In this document: positions 1 to 12,941 of the stretch, piece by piece
Layout: each line of letters begins with the position of its first letter
Position numbering within the stretch: the first letter of the stretch is position 1
The notes under the pieces: generated by a model
The model's input: only the letters and a program-made list of their open reading frames with translations
The model's database searches: none
What the model was told of the DNA's origin: nothing
Position numbers and translations under genes: made by a program
Assembly: GCA_944989445.1 (NCBI GenBank)
Contig: CALYLW010001200.1
Span: 1-64,000, forward strand
Length of the DNA stretch: 64,000 bases
From: Ampullaceana balthica
Lineage: Eukaryota; Mollusca; Gastropoda; Lymnaeidae
Reading direction: 5' to 3'

Positions 1-3000
1 ATCACTTATTTGTTATATGGTGAACAATTGGGCTCAGGAGGGATTTCTCTTTTTTCTTGTTGGGACAGGACACCAGGAGAATGGGATCAACTCGCTTGCA
101 GGTGCATCGATTGGGGTACACTGTAGGGGGCGGGAAGGGCAGGTTAACAGCTGTTTAACATAATGTTATAGAGTTGTTTGTCACTTAAAGGAGTAAATTG
201 TTATATGTGGGTTTGTGTAAAGTTTTTTAAGGAATGGGAAATTGTTGTATAAAAAGTAATGGTTAATTTCCATGCCATCCCCCCCTGTTCAATAGAAAGT
301 TTAATTCCAGGATCCCCTTCGCTGTTGAATAATAGAAATTTATTAGCCGTTTCACCCAGGCTGACTGTTAAATAGATCAGCGGATTATGTTAAATTTAAA
401 TGTATCTTCTATGAGAGGCCATCTGTTTTCAAAGTAATCTATTTTAAATTTTTATTCCTTTGTATCCAGAAGGTGCCCTTATTCTATTCAATGGAAACAT
501 AGTAAAATTTACTTTTAATTTCCCACCATGAGGCCAACTAGGTTCAAAAGAATGTGTAAATTTTCCCGTAAATTCACAAATGCGCAAATGACCAGAGTCT
601 TCAATTCAAAATTACAAAATTTGCACAGGCTAGCGAGTGGCCTCATTGTTGACTATAGAATAAGTTCTTTTACCCGGTGATGAAGTAGGGTTATGCTCCA
701 ACAACATCAATAAGCATATTTAAAAATTTTCCGGCTGACCTAATACATCTTCACACGAACATTTTTGTTTTTAAACTCGGTACGCATGAAGAGACTACAC
801 ATTTCAATAGAAACAAAATTTAAATTTATTCCAGGGGGGTGGCGGCACTTCCTTGTACAAAGAGAAAATATCCTGCGTCTCATTTTGCCTAATTTTCTTT
901 TCCTCCCCCAATTCAGGGCCACCGTTCCACACAAAAAAAAAATATAAAATTTTCTATTTTCCAAGGGCCCCAGTTCAATAGAAAATTCAAATAATTCAGT
1001 AGTATTCAGAGGGAGGGCCCACTGATTCAATATATATAATTTAAATTTTCCATAAACCCAGTTAAAAAAAATAGTCAAATTTAAAAAAACAAATATCCCG
1101 CCCGGTGCCAATCATTCCAATAAGCAAAAAAATTTCTTTTCATTTAATAAAATAATTTTTCCAAGGGGCCCCCCTGGTTCAAAACTAGAATTTAAAAAAA
1201 ACAAAAAAAAATAAAAAAAAGAACTAAAGATAAAAAACAGCAAGAACTACATTTTTTTAAACACAAAATAAAAACAACCACAACAAAAGAAAAAATATTA
1301 CACAATAACTCAAGATAAATATTGTCCATGCTTCTAGACCAGCACTGAAGTTCACCAACAAATTTTCTAGAGATCGTAATTCTGATATCAAAGCGTAAAA
1401 TTATGACACTCAAGAGCTTCTCTCCTACCGAGCCTTTTATTCACAAAAACAAAACACTTTCTACTCCGACCTTACTCATATTCAAAAAAACAAAACAATT
1501 TTCACATTTCAATTCATCATTTTACCCCCCCTACACATCAATTTGTATTTTTGGTCAATTTAATTTCTTTTTCTTTTCATTTTTTTTTTTAGTCACATTT
1601 TTATTATAATTTTTTTTTTGTTCTTCAAAACATTTTCTCTTTTTTGCAAACAAATTTTATGTAATTCGTTCTCTAATTCTTTTTTTCTCATCCTCTATTT
1701 CCCTATAACAAACACACACTTTTCTCAGTCAAAATTTTCTTATTTTTTTTCCTAAATCACCAAATTAGAAAACTGACGAGATAACAAGGTAAATAATAAA
1801 TGATTTCTGCTCCTCTCCCAGGGGAAGGCTTAGTGAGCTGGTTCCACAAGCACAAGGACATTAAAAAAACAAATTTATTGGTCAAAAAGAGAACATGGAA
1901 GACCGGATAATTTGCGTGAAGTACAAACAAACAATAGATTTTTAGAAATTCTTATGATCTTTCTAGCAAAAATCACCACATTTTTCTAATAAAGAAGTAT
2001 GATTGTCAACCAATTACATGTCCTCTCCCCGAAATCTATCTCTTTCCAATTTCTCTCAGGGATCCCCATAACTACTGTTAAAAAACCAAGAGAAAAATTT
2101 AAACAATAAATAAAAAAATTTCCACAGCAGCCCACACAATCGATCAAAGAGACATATGAATGGAGCAGATAACAACAAATACTAATCACTAAAAGCACAT
2201 CTTAAATCTCAAAACTCGTCTCTTAACCTTGAGAGTTTATGTTCTTGCCCCCGTTCGGAGGTCCGAGACAGAGGACAACCGCCCTCGTGGCAATAGAAAT
2301 TCCAGCAAAAAAATTTCCAAAGTGGCCGCTTGGTCTACAGGTTCAACATAATATAAGAACTCTGGGTTCTAAAAAAATAATATAAACAATAGATATGATC
2401 CCCATGAAGAGTCACGCGACTGATTAAAAATCAAGGGTTGCTACATTGGAATGTAACAATACATAATGGTGAACCTGATAGAGAAAATGAGATAGTCTAA
2501 GAATTTAACAGTTAGTCTATATCCACAAACTTTCCTACAACTGTAGCAAAAATTCTACCACACGCAGAGGCCCGGGAGATAGAAGTGGTCAGTTAGGCGT
2601 AGACCCACTGTTAACAATTTACGTAAATAAAACATATTTTCGAGAATTTGTCATAGCAGGAATTTTTAAGCACTATTAGATCAATATCAAAGCGAATTTC
2701 TTTTTTGTGACCTTTATTCTATTTTATATGATCGCATAAAAATAGGATAATAATAAGACGGAATAATAAACAATGCAATATCTAAAATTTTTATTTTTTT
2801 AACTAAGACTATATTTAAATTATGATTGAGACTTTCTCTCTACATGTCGTCAAACTAAAACGTAAGATGCTACAAAAATATTCCCAACATAAAAAAACTT
2901 CGATCGAAACATAACACTTAGTGTAACAACTTCCAAGGGGAGAAATTGAACAGGTAGCCAAGCCAACACTGTACGAGCGCGCTTATTTGTTAATTCCTGA

Positions 3001-4650
3001 GGTACCATACTTGTTTTTTTTTACTATTTCTACCATAGTCCGCTAAGACAATGTTGATCTTTTCTTGTCTTTTACTCTAAAATTTCATTTGAGAGAGTAT
3101 AATTTTTAAAAATATATCTATGTCTTCAAAAAGAGAAAGGGAAAAGTACAAAACATACATACGCATAGAGAAAAATTTAATTAGAAAATCAAAAATTATA
3201 AAGCGTCTGCATTGTTACTAAATTGTAAAATCACACAAAGTAGAATGTCTAATATATTTGTACGTGTAAAAATCAGTTTCCATCATTCCATGAATGTCGA
3301 ATCTATATAGGTCCCTACCCTAAAAATTTTTATTAAAACTTCACCAGAACAGCCAGGTGGTCTAACCGGTAGCGTGGAAGACAGGAGGCAGACACAAAGC
3401 GCGCCGAAATAGCTAAGTGATGGATTAGAGAAAGCCCGGAGCCCTTCGATAGGGCAATAAAACATTTTAGGTGCGCAAACGCGCACCCCTCTAGCCCTGA
3501 CTAATAGTTAACAAACTAATAAATAGAGTAGATATCACTGTTTATAATTCTAAGCTCGCATTATTAAACGTTCACTCCTTTACAAAACTTTAATAAAGAT
3601 AAAACAAAAAAAAAATAAAAACAAAAAAAAAAAAAAAGACATTAAAGACTCCATCCATTTCCTAAAACAAAAATAACTTGAAAAAAAAAATAACACAATA
3701 AATTCTTTCCACCACTCGGGAAGCCCTAGCCTGCGTTAACCAAACATGGCGGGAGGAAGACACAAACAACTTAACGACTATAGGTTGTTCAAATGAAGAA
3801 AATGATAACACAAGCAAATTGAAAAAGAATAAGGCCGTGGTTACCGAATGTTATGATTCGGAAGTACAATGCATGGAATGAGAATGATGTGATGAAATAG
3901 GTGAGAGATGGCATAGGTAGCGGGGGATATTACATGTGGGTGTTCGGATTCTTGAATGCGTATGGTGGAGTGCAACATACGATTGTGTCGTGACATGGGG
4001 ATATGGATTTTTTGGATATCTGGAATTGGGTAATTGAAATATGGGATGATGGTACTTGTATTAAAATTATATGGGTGACAAAAATGCGATGACTGGAGCG
4101 GGTAATGGCAAGACAGTGTAGCACTCAGGAAGCTGATCTACAATGTAATTGGATGGGTGGGTAAAATGATGGTGAAAAGGACGCAGAAAAACGTAACTTT
4201 ACTTCCCTCTCTTCCCTGATCTCTTCCGAGAGTATTGTCCAATTTTTCAACAGATGGAACCGTTCCCCTGCCAAATTTTGGTCCTTGTACCTTATTTTTG
4301 GTTTTTAAAATGAGAGCGGGACAGACAATAGCGAGTCGAGATTCCCATTCATTCACTCTCCCAACATCCAGGGGCCACAAACAGTCAAATGACCTTTATA
4401 TCATTCACGCATAAATATATTACTACACTTGTCTTTGCCTTTAAACTTTAATAAGAATAAATTCCACCACTTGTCAAAATTGCTAACCTGGCACCACCAT
4501 CACCCTTCGTTATCACAAAATACAAACTTTGGAAAACACATTTACATTGCTACATATTTTATCTCTGCATAATTTTAAAGGATACTTCCAAAATGAGATA
4601 CAATTAACGGATTTAATAACATTTAAGAAGGCGCTTTTTTGTATTCCTTG
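1..4650. other. AT-rich stretch without a supported gene
   Basis: No splice-supported exon or recognisable transposon protein was found. Between about 280 and 1190 short GC-rich patches ('ggggcccc', 'ggggggtggcgg') recur, each followed by a 'ttcaatagaaa' motif and an AAATTTAAATT run. This reads as an old degenerate tandem repeat. Positions 3850-4380 are less AT-rich and may be part of an unidentified dispersed repeat. The short ORFs here show no domain and lie in low-complexity sequence. Confidence 0.5.
280..1190. repeat. degenerate GC-punctuated repeat
   Basis: At least five spaced copies of a pattern are visible near 290, 480, 800, 965, 1105 and 1165: a GC-rich patch, then 'ttcaatagaaa' or a close variant, then an A/T run rich in 'aaatttaaatttt'. 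The spacing is irregular, so it is not a clean satellite. Origin is unknown. Confidence 0.35.
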
Positions 4651-4674
4651 CCCAATTTTTATGAAACTTTATTT

Positions 4675-5110
4675 TTAAAAACTGGTTGTCAAAATTGCCT
4701 GAGGAACGTCAAATGCTACTTCAGTGTGAACAAAGACACAGGATTAGCCGGACAAGCACAGTGCAGCGAAATAGAACGTTCTATTATTGTTTTCTCTAAC
4801 TTTTAACATATACATTTTTAAAAATACATTTTTAAAAAATTTCTTCGTTTTCAAATACGTTATTTATATCATAAGATTAAAAGATTGGTTCATTTTCTTT
4901 TTAAACAGGTTTCCAAAATTGCATGAGATGCCACTTCAGTGTGAACAAAGAAATCATAGTTTTCTTTAACTTTTAAAATATAATTATTTCTAAATAGTTT
5001 TTAAAAAATATTTCTTCCGATATCAATAAATACGTTATTTATACAATATGATTCAAAGATTGATGCATTTTTTTGTTTAAAACTGGTTTCCATTATTATA
5101 TTAGGGACCT
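4675..5110 (+). repeat. tandem repeat, about 180-225 bp unit, three copies
   Basis: Three units begin with 'aactggtt' followed by a 'caaaattgc'-like segment (about 4680, 4905, 5083). The first two continue with 'cacttcagtgtgaacaaaga'-type sequence, a 'ttttctttaacttttaa' tract and 'tacgttatttata'. The third is cut short. The spacing is about 225 and then 178 bp, so the first unit carries extra sequence. It is a short satellite-like array. Confidence 0.6.
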
Positions 5111-5284
5111 TACTGCAGATGGAGCGTGAAATAAATAGAACATCCAGTGCGTCAGAGACACCAGAATAGCGACAGTTATTACTTCATTGTACAGTGTAGA
5201 CACCAGAACAACGTGAGTTACAGCTTAGCAAAATGAGAAAACAGGACAGTGTGTCACTTTATTTAGGGTTTATTTAAAACATTC

Positions 5285-5850
5285 TGGAATATTATAAAAT
5301 TTATCATTGCAGGATCTCTATTTTTTTGCCTTTTTTACTGGGACATGTTTTAAAGTATTACCCCCATTATTTGTCAACCTTTGCATGTAATATTAGTCTT
5401 AGTATTCACTTGATTTGGGTAAGACGTAAAATATTATAGAAGCTTTTGTAATTTGTTCACTGTAATTTAAAACAGATTTTAATTGGATTCAATGTAATGT
5501 CTTATCAAATTTTTTTCTGACTGATTTTCAATTAGGTAAACCTCAAGGGATAGAATATCTAAATATTATAGAAAATTCCAAATTTTATTTTTTGCATGAT
5601 CTCCGTTAATTGCTGGTATTTTTTATTGGTACAAGTTTTAAGGTTTTAGCCAATTATTTGTCAGACTATGATTGTACTATACATTTATTATTTACTTGAT
5701 TCGGGTATAATTTAAAATATTCTAGAAATTTCTGTGGTTTAAATTTTCAATACGTCCAGATTAATTTATAACAAAAATAAATAGGACGAATTTTAACGTC
5801 ATATCAAACATTTTTCTGACATATTTTCGGTTTGAGACCTTGCGTGGATA
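5285..5850 (+). repeat. tandem duplication, about 285 bp unit, two copies
   Basis: Two adjacent units share 'ttgca(g/t)gatctc' (5308 and 5593), 'aagttttaaggt/aaagtatta', 'ccaattatttgtca' or 'ccattatttgtca', 'acttgatt(t/c)gggta' and 'tttttctgac'. The offset is 285 bp between matching landmarks. The copies are well diverged, so the duplication is old. Confidence 0.6.
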
Positions 5851-5869
5851 GAATGGGTTTCCGCCGGGG

Positions 5870-7190
5870 CCCTTTTTAACTTTAATGAATAATGGTTTTA
5901 GCTATAATGTGAGAGAAACCAGAATGGGATCTCAAAGGGAACGGGATCTCATAATGTAGTTGGATCATACTGGGATAAATAAAACAAACCGAAGTATGGG
6001 ATCAAATCGGGGAAATGGAACATCTAGGGGTAAGGAATTTGACAAAGAATGGGATGCCATTATGCAACTGATAGCACTGAGCCATGTGATTTTATTAAAG
6101 CATGGTATTTTATAAGGGAAAGGTATTTACTTCATGAATGGGATACCAAATGCCAATGCCATCCTTATGGAGTATGTTATCGCAAAAGCAAATAATAATA
6201 AAAAAAATATGGCTTCAAATTGGGGAAAGGGATTCTAACAAAAATGGGATCCCTTTATGCAATGGGATAATATTTAGCTATGTGATCCCATGAATGAATG
6301 TTTGTCGTGCAATACGTAAACTATAAGTTGAATTTTTAAGTCAATCGATAATTATCAAGTAGTGTGTAAGTATGTAATAAGCTCTCGAATCGGTGTGTGT
6401 AAATATATTTTTTTTAAAATTTCATGTACTTATATCTCATGTACACATTTAATTATTTATTATCATATGCACATTGACTTTTTCAGAAACATAATAAGAG
6501 TGTGTGTTTATTATCACAATTTTAAATATAATAAACATTAAAAAAATAATGTAACTACTTTTTTTTTCTCTTCCTTAAATTTTGAAACTTATAGAATAGT
6601 TTGTATTATCAGTTTACAAATATTTTTGATATTTTAGTATTCCTCCTTAGGCATAATGGCTATAATTCGTATAGTTACTACCATACTGAATCTTATCTAT
6701 CAGTATATAAATGGCAACAAGAAAGTAGATCAACATTGGTTAGTATCGCTAATCAGAAAGGAATTTTATTGGAATGAATACAAGGAATTGGAAACACTTT
6801 TCCCATGGACTATAGTAAATAGGATTGGCATGGATAATGTGACATCAATTACAGCTAGGCCTTTTCTGTTATAACAACAGGATCATAATTGAGCATGAAA
6901 TCTCAAATGAAACATGGAATCACACGAGGGCAAGGGATTCTATAAAAAAACGGGATTACTTTATGCAATGGGATAATACTGAGCTATGTGATCCCATTAA
7001 AATGTGTGTATTTTATAGGGGAAAGGGATTTAATCTACGGGATTATAATAAGGTATATATATCAAAGAAATGTGGAATCATATGGGGGGGAAAAGGGATG
7101 TCACCAAGAAGAGGATCACCTTATTGATCGGGGTCATAATGGGTGGAGTTCAAAATGGGATCCATAATACCTTCCTGGCTAAGCCGGGTA
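5870..7190 (+). repeat. duplicated 'gggatc'-rich block
   Basis: Blocks at 5900-6300 and 6880-7190 share the motifs 'tttatgcaatgggataata', 'gagctatgtgatccc' and 'ttttataggggaaaggga'. They lie about 0.7-0.9 kb apart. The 0.5 kb between them is plain AT-rich DNA. Origin is unknown; a decayed dispersed repeat with a GGGAT-rich consensus is the simplest reading. Confidence 0.5.
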
Positions 7191-7338
7191 TATCAGCTAG
7201 TACTTAAATATTTTAAAAAAAAATATATTAAGGGCTCCCGGATCCTTTCTAGGCAAAATGTAAATTTACTCTTGATTTCAATCTGAATCATGATGAATAT
7301 GCTTGTTTTTCATTATTTTTCAAGTTTGTATAAAATGT

Positions 7339-8080
7339 AGGGCTGTGGAAATTAACAATTAATTTCTCGATTAATCGTTATAACATTTTAACGATTAAAT
7401 TATTTTTGTTACGATTAATAGACCATCACTTACAAACTATTGGAACTCAAAAAGTACAAAAAAAATATATAGCGAACCGATAAGTAATTACACATTCCTG
7501 AAGATTACACGAATATTTTGGTTTTAAACTATTGACTGAAGTGTATGTTCAAAATGTTGATAAAGTATTCCCCTCATGGTTCTAACACTTTGCATACTTA
7601 TCAAACCAAATGAAAAGCGTATTAAGCTAATGGCAATAATGAAGTCTTACTCAAGGGCAAAAAATAACGACATCTTTTCTGATGAATTACTGCGTTACTA
7701 AATGGAGATCAAAGTTCCTGAATCCATTAACCCTCTAGAATGGTGGAAACTTATGAACACTGATATCCGATAATTTCTTTCCTAGCCAAACCGTTTTCTG
7801 CATACCAGTTACCATTTGTTCTATGTGAATGATTGTTCTGCTCGGCTGGTTATATTGTCAATTAGACCCGCTCATCACTTGAACCAATAATGTCAAAACA
7901 CTTGTCTTTTTGCATAGTTGGTTAAAAGAGGACGTATAAAGGACACATTCCAGTGTTATTAATAAGTGTTACTTATGACAACATACATATTAATCTTGGC
8001 TTTAATGAAAATTAACGATTAATTAATCGTAAATTATTCATAAGTTAATGATTAAATTTAAATTAATAGTTAACAGCCCT
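7339..8080 (+). mobile_element. small hAT element (copy 1), transposase remnant
   Basis: It starts 'agggctgtggaaattaac' and ends '...gttaacagccct', imperfect inverted termini rich in 'cgattaattaatcg' as in the other copies in this window. Inside (about 7620-7760) a broken frame reads 'ESINPLEWWK'. This matches the NPLxWWK motif in the C-terminal part of hAT transposases (before the dimerisation region), with an in-frame stop just upstream. Length is about 740 bp, so it is non-autonomous and dead. Confidence 0.6.
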
Positions 8081-8099
8081 TTTAAAATCAAATGACATT

Positions 8100-8950
8100 G
8101 AGTGTACCGGGACATAACAGTGCAAGATGTAGAGTACATTAGCCTGAACATTTTAATCTGGTTCAGGATGGACGCATGTGTCAATATTTGTCAAATTTTT
8201 ATATATAAAATGGAGAATAAAGTTTTAAAAGTTAAAGATAAAAAAATTAGATTAAAAAAGTGTTGAGTTTAATTCCTGATATAATGTTAAAATGGGCCAT
8301 CAAATTTTTATGTATCAAGTTTTGTTAAGATCCATCCTTTTACCCAGTAGCAACTGTTTAAAATACTTTATATACAAATTATATGAACAACAGACATTTT
8401 CGGACCCTTTGAGCCCTGGTCCCTAATAAGTAGTATTTGATTAAAAATTATGCAAGAAACGTTTGTGAGAACATATTCAACCACTTCCTTAAGTTGCAAT
8501 GTGATCGGATGAATACAATCATATTTATACAGCTTATATAAAAAATGACACCCTTGGCCTCCGTGCCAAATAGGTAAGATATAATGCTCAAAACACCTGT
8601 TTATTTCAATCTGAATCAAGATGGATATATTTTTAGGCAATGGTCAAATCTAGTAAAGTGACATTGGTAATAAAGATTTAATTGTTTCGGGAAAAAAAGG
8701 AATGGACATTAGTAGTTAATTGCCCAATATAATTTTAATATATGTCATCAATGTATTATGTACCAAGTTTGTTCAAGATCCATTCATTTAAACATTAGCC
8801 TAAGCTTAAACTAATGTATATATAGCTCATAAAGGAAAAACAATCATGTTTGCAGTCGGTCCTTATTGAGTAATAATTTAAATATGTTTTCGCCTGTTAA
8901 CATTGTGGAAGTGTCCTCAACTACTTCTCAAATTTTCATCTTATCTCCTC
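8100..8950. repeat. dispersed repeat, two diverged units
   Basis: Two units about 450 bp apart share 'atgtaccaagttt(t)gtt(a/c)aagatccat' (8310 and 8758) and a 'gg(t)cc(c)tta(a)t(a)agtaataattt' segment. Related sequence occurs at 14140-14520 and 15800-16340, with 'cttaataagtggtatattt' and 'tccatgatggacatataaa'. It is a multi-copy family of unknown class with no protein remnant recognised. Confidence 0.45.
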
Positions 8951-8960
8951 TTCTCTGTTG

Positions 8961-9310
8961 CAGACGCTCCTTCTACACAAAAAATTAAAGCTTCCTACGC
9001 TTATCTATGGTTTTTGTTTATTCCTGCACTCTTATTAGAGATAAAGTGTTGGTTTTCCTGTTTCTTCAGGCAACCCAAACCATGACCGAATTTCGGACGG
9101 GAAGAACGAACATGTGTATGTGTTTGTTCTTGCATAATAAATACGAAAGTCGCTTTTATCCTTATGTCTATCTGAGGGTACTTTTAAGTTACATTGGTGT
9201 TGTATTTCTAAATTAGAAGAAAATTGCTTTACGTATGGATTACTACTTTACTTCTTGGATCTTCGATCCTCTATTGTTTCAGTCTAATGATCTATCTCAA
9301 TGGTGTTTTT
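8961..9310 (+). repeat. dispersed repeat, family R1, copy 1
   Basis: This is closely similar to 38591-38950. Shared landmarks are 'cagacgctccttcta', 'tcctacgcttat', 'tcctgcact/attttattag', 'ccgaatttcggacgggaaga' and 'tgttgtatttctaaattaga'. The GC-richer body and the sharp start at 'cagacgctcc' point to a mobile repeat of unknown class. Confidence 0.6.
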
Positions 9311-9352
9311 CATGTCAAGCTTCTACCTACTCGGGAACTTGGAGAATTAGTG
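9283..9352 (+). CDS. candidate exon of gene 1 (uncertain)
   Basis: A 'ttgtttcag' acceptor precedes a 70-nt open segment that ends at a good 'G|gtgagt' donor. Read in phase 0 to 1 it encodes 'SNDLSQWCFSCQASTYSGTW' plus three residues, with two cysteines and a 'GTW' that could fit an Ig-like fold. It would join in frame to the exon at 12642. Against it: the segment begins inside dispersed repeat R1, whose other copy does not keep this frame, so it may be chance or an exonised repeat. Confidence 0.25.
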
Positions 9353-9359
9353 GTGAGTC

Positions 9360-10880
9360 AGTCAGTCAATCAGGATTTCGAGTTTTATTAGTATAAATAA
9401 ATATATTGCAAAATTGTATTAAAATTAATTATGACAAAAAAATAATGTTTACATTTGATATAGAGGTGGAAAATGTTACAAACGTAAAAGTTATTTTTTT
9501 TTAATTGCATTAATGAATTGTAAAAACGTTTTAAGGGAAAAGGTTATTATAAATTTATACTTCATTTTAAAATAAATTAACCATTAGCAAATAGCTGTTG
9601 GGATCGAAATGTGAGCAGCTGAGCATCTCCGCTATGGAGTAGGTTCGTGAAAGTAAGTGCTTGGGTGTGATTTGATAAGTTTCTCTTACACACAGTGATC
9701 AAACAAAGTCCTCAGTATTGTAGAACAAACAAAACACTCGTGTCAAAATTAGGGTGTATCATTGAATGAATCTATAAGATATTACTAAGAAGTTAGTCAC
9801 TAGATTATTCATCCTTTCTTCCTCTCTGACTCACGCACTGAAAACAACATAGGTCATTTCTATCAAAGTATCACTGCATGTTTTGCTCACTTTGAAACAT
9901 TTTTTAAAAGAAAATTGGGCTATATTCTTTAATTTTCTTCCCATATGAAAATAATTTGTGCTAGTGTTGACAGGTAATATAATGGTGTTAACCAAAAAGA
10001 AATTATAATTTTGAGTGTTGAAATTAAATAGTTATATATAGACGACTAGGAAGTATAAAAATAAAAATTAAAATGTTTCGATAACCAAATATTTAAAGGA
10101 GAAAAGTAAAGTAGAAAATGTAATTTACTTTCAGTATCTAATTAACTCATATATATTAATATTACAATTTGTTGTTGTATAATCTACGCTATCAGTGATA
10201 ATGAAAAAAATACAATCAATTGTTACCTTATACTTGTCTCATACTTTCATCTTGCGAGAAATCTCCGATATGGTAGTTCAAACTCTAGTTATTTTTATGT
10301 TTTATTAACGTATCTAAAAAGAAATCCGTTCAGTTTTATTTAGAACAATTTCTTCTATTTTCAAAATGATATAGTGTTATGTACATTAATAAAAACATGA
10401 CCTACAAAATGTTACTGTGTTCAAAATTGTAGTAAATAATTCTTAATAAATGTTTTTAAAGGCAGTTTATATTTGAAAATTTTGAATTTCTTCGATACCC
10501 CTTATATTTTCATCACATTGTTTCCTAAAGAAAAACATGCATTTAAATAATTGTCTGTTTTACCTTTCTTTGTTTTATTATTGATTTTCCTCAAATGTTA
10601 AAAAATATTATCAAAATATACATTTTGTTCTAAATGTTTTTTTAAAAAACAAGTTTTGTTAAAATTAAAAATATGTATAATACAAACAAATAAATAATTG
10701 CTAACTAGATGGAGCACAATGTTTTCCAGAAGCTCCTATAACCAATTCTATTTTACATATTAGAATTTTAAAACAGTATCATTCAAAGTTATGAATCACC
10801 CCAGTAACAGAAGAACACACATTTTTTTTTATCTTTTGGGGTTATATTGTTATATATATATTTTTATTAGCCACCTTGTC
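9360..10880. other. AT-rich stretch, nothing recognised
   Basis: Long A/T runs, no open frame of note, no clear splice-bounded exon and no recognisable transposon sequence. It is probably intron or 5' flank of gene 1. Confidence 0.5.
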
Positions 10881-10884
10881 ATAA

Positions 10885-11620
10885 CGAGTATCAATTATCC
10901 AGTAACACCTGCTTTGGCATTTTAACTATGATGCTCATCATAGATAAACTCCAGTAAACTGCTGAAGTTTATTAGCATCCAAATGCAATGGTTGGTTCAT
11001 ATTTGTCTGAGCTCTGTACATGTTTGATTGTAACAAAAAATAATCCATTATTTATTCAGCAATAATTTCCCTAAAGTAGTCATAGGGTTTTGAGGCTCTT
11101 TGCAACAGCGACATGTCCAGAAAAAAAAACACAACAGGATCTTTAGGAAAGATGTCTGCTGCAAAGAAAATTTCTATTTGATACTGTTGCCTGTGGTTGG
11201 ACTGCAGTACCTAAATAAAATTACCAGTGCTTCATTCATTTCACTCTCAGAGACTGGTGTTGTTGAGTCTGAAAATGACAAATTGAAATATCATTTTTTT
11301 AGTGTTTACGTCAACAATTGTATTGAATGATATTTAATTATTCTTTCAAAAGATATAAGACATAATATTTTATTTTTAAAAGTTATGTAAAGTTACCTGA
11401 ATCTCTGTTGCGCTCTGATTCTGGATTAAAAGTTTCATCTACGTCATCGTCATCTTCCTAAGATAGTTCATTATCATCTGGGTCCTCAGGAATGGCACAA
11501 ACATATACATCTTTATTTTTTCCATGAAACCTTGATGGATACATGACTTTGGTGTTTGAATTCTTGAGAGGAAAAAAATCAAACATAAAAAATGTACAAA
11601 ATATATATGTTGTATATCAT
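10885..11620 (-). pseudogene. piggyBac-type transposase remnant
   Basis: Read on the - strand, 11410-11490 gives an acidic stretch, 'EDPDDNELS', a stop, then 'EDDDDVDETFNPESER', the type of N-terminus seen in piggyBac transposases. Further on, 10950-11050 gives 'QSNMYRAQTNMNQPLHLDAN' followed by 'KLQQFTGVYL' and, after a frameshift, 'SMMSIIVKMPK'. This fits the start of the piggyBac transposase core (an N/Q-T-N-x-Y segment, then the 'L..F.G+.+.M.I.K.P' helix). Stops and frameshifts make it dead. The catalytic aspartates are not visible and terminal repeats were not found. Confidence 0.6.
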
Positions 11621-11649
11621 TGATTGTCATCCATACTTCTAATTCTATT

Positions 11650-12630
11650 TATAAAAATAATTTTAAAATTATATGTATTTTAACTTTAAAGATAGTAAAA
11701 ATGGCTAATTTTATAAAAGTATAAAAGGATAACGTAAATATTATATATTTATAAATATTCTATAAATAAAACATTATTTATATCGCTTATAAAAATGTTA
11801 GCTTTAGTATGTTGTCATTTTCCAACAAGAAAAACTACCAAAAAAAAATAACCACATAGACGCAATGTTACCAAATGGTCACATATAATTTTTTTCAAAT
11901 TTTGTCAAACATTGATGACAAATATCAAACATAAGCTCACATAATGATCGTATACACATTAATAATGCCGTTTAACATTTTTGAACATAAATTTTCATTA
12001 TGCGATACAAAACAAACACTTGTACTTACTAGATGCGGTAGACAAAAGTGTAGCCCACTGTGACCATCTAAAAAGTACTCTTACAAAAATACAAACTGGT
12101 CTAAGTGAAGAGTTCTCCGAGATAAAAGTTCAAAACATGATAAAATAAAAGGGGAATCAATCTTAAAAATTAAAAACTAATCCAGCAGTAGTGAAAGAAT
12201 AATTATTTCGCTTTGTTACCAAATAGTCAAATTTTTGTAATAGTGAATAGAGGGTTAAGGTTCTAAGCCTGTGTAGATGAAAATATATGTTGTAACATAA
12301 TCCTTGAAATGAGCGGATTCTATTGAAATTATTTTACAATTACAGTATTCTTTTTAAAAGCACAATTATTGTATAAATAGTTCACCTACATTTTTTAGAC
12401 ATGAAATGAAATGAAAATACATCCTTTTCTAGAAAAATATATGATATGAATTAGCATTAATCATTTAACAAGATGATGCGTTTTTTAAGAGTCAAATGAA
12501 AATATCCCCTTGAAATTTGTAATGTAGTTTTTTACTATTTAATTTAAAAAAACAACAAAACAGTTTAGACTATTTAATTAGTACATTTTTGTATATGTTA
12601 TTTAAATTAATGTAATTACTATGTTTAATT
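11650..12630. other. AT-rich stretch, nothing recognised
   Basis: No supported exon or element. It is the likely intron immediately upstream of the first firm exon of gene 1. Confidence 0.45.
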
Positions 12631-12641
12631 TCCGTGTTAAG

Positions 12642-12941
12642 ATTGTCCTCCAGCTGAAATAGGTCAAAAACACAAACTTAAATTCTTCTTGCCATACAAT
12701 GAGACGGAAACATCGAGAAACATTTATGTTCAAAGTGATAATGAACTAGTAGCATCTTGCCAAGTGGGTAACGGTTGCAGAAACTATTTACCGGGACTGT
12801 ATATGATAAATTTGACGTTTAATACTTTAACGTTATCAAGTGAAATAGAAATAACTATTTTTAACACAACTCGGGAGAATGAAACATTGTGGAAACTGCA
12901 GAATTCAATTTACAAGTTATCGTGTCCAATCAAAGTCTTCT
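12642..12941 (+). CDS. gene 1 exon 1: extracellular Cys-rich domain
   Basis: A 300-nt exon entering and leaving in phase 1 (acceptor 'gttaag', donor 'T|gtaagt'), encoding 99 residues beginning '[16 protein letters not shown]'. It has four cysteines and four N-glycosylation sequons (NET, NLT, NTT, NET), so it is a secreted or surface domain. The pattern 'C.....[11 protein letters not shown]...' is beta-rich and resembles the second half of an Ig-like module ('PG.Y.+.+'). Its frame continues without a stop into the exon at 18723. The upstream signal-peptide exon was not found. The acceptor lacks a strong pyrimidine tract, so the start could shift. Confidence 0.65.

Noticed and set aside
3283..4380. 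Several 60-80-codon frames on the - strand
   Set aside because: No splice signals, domains or codon bias; the GC-richer patches look like repeat DNA.
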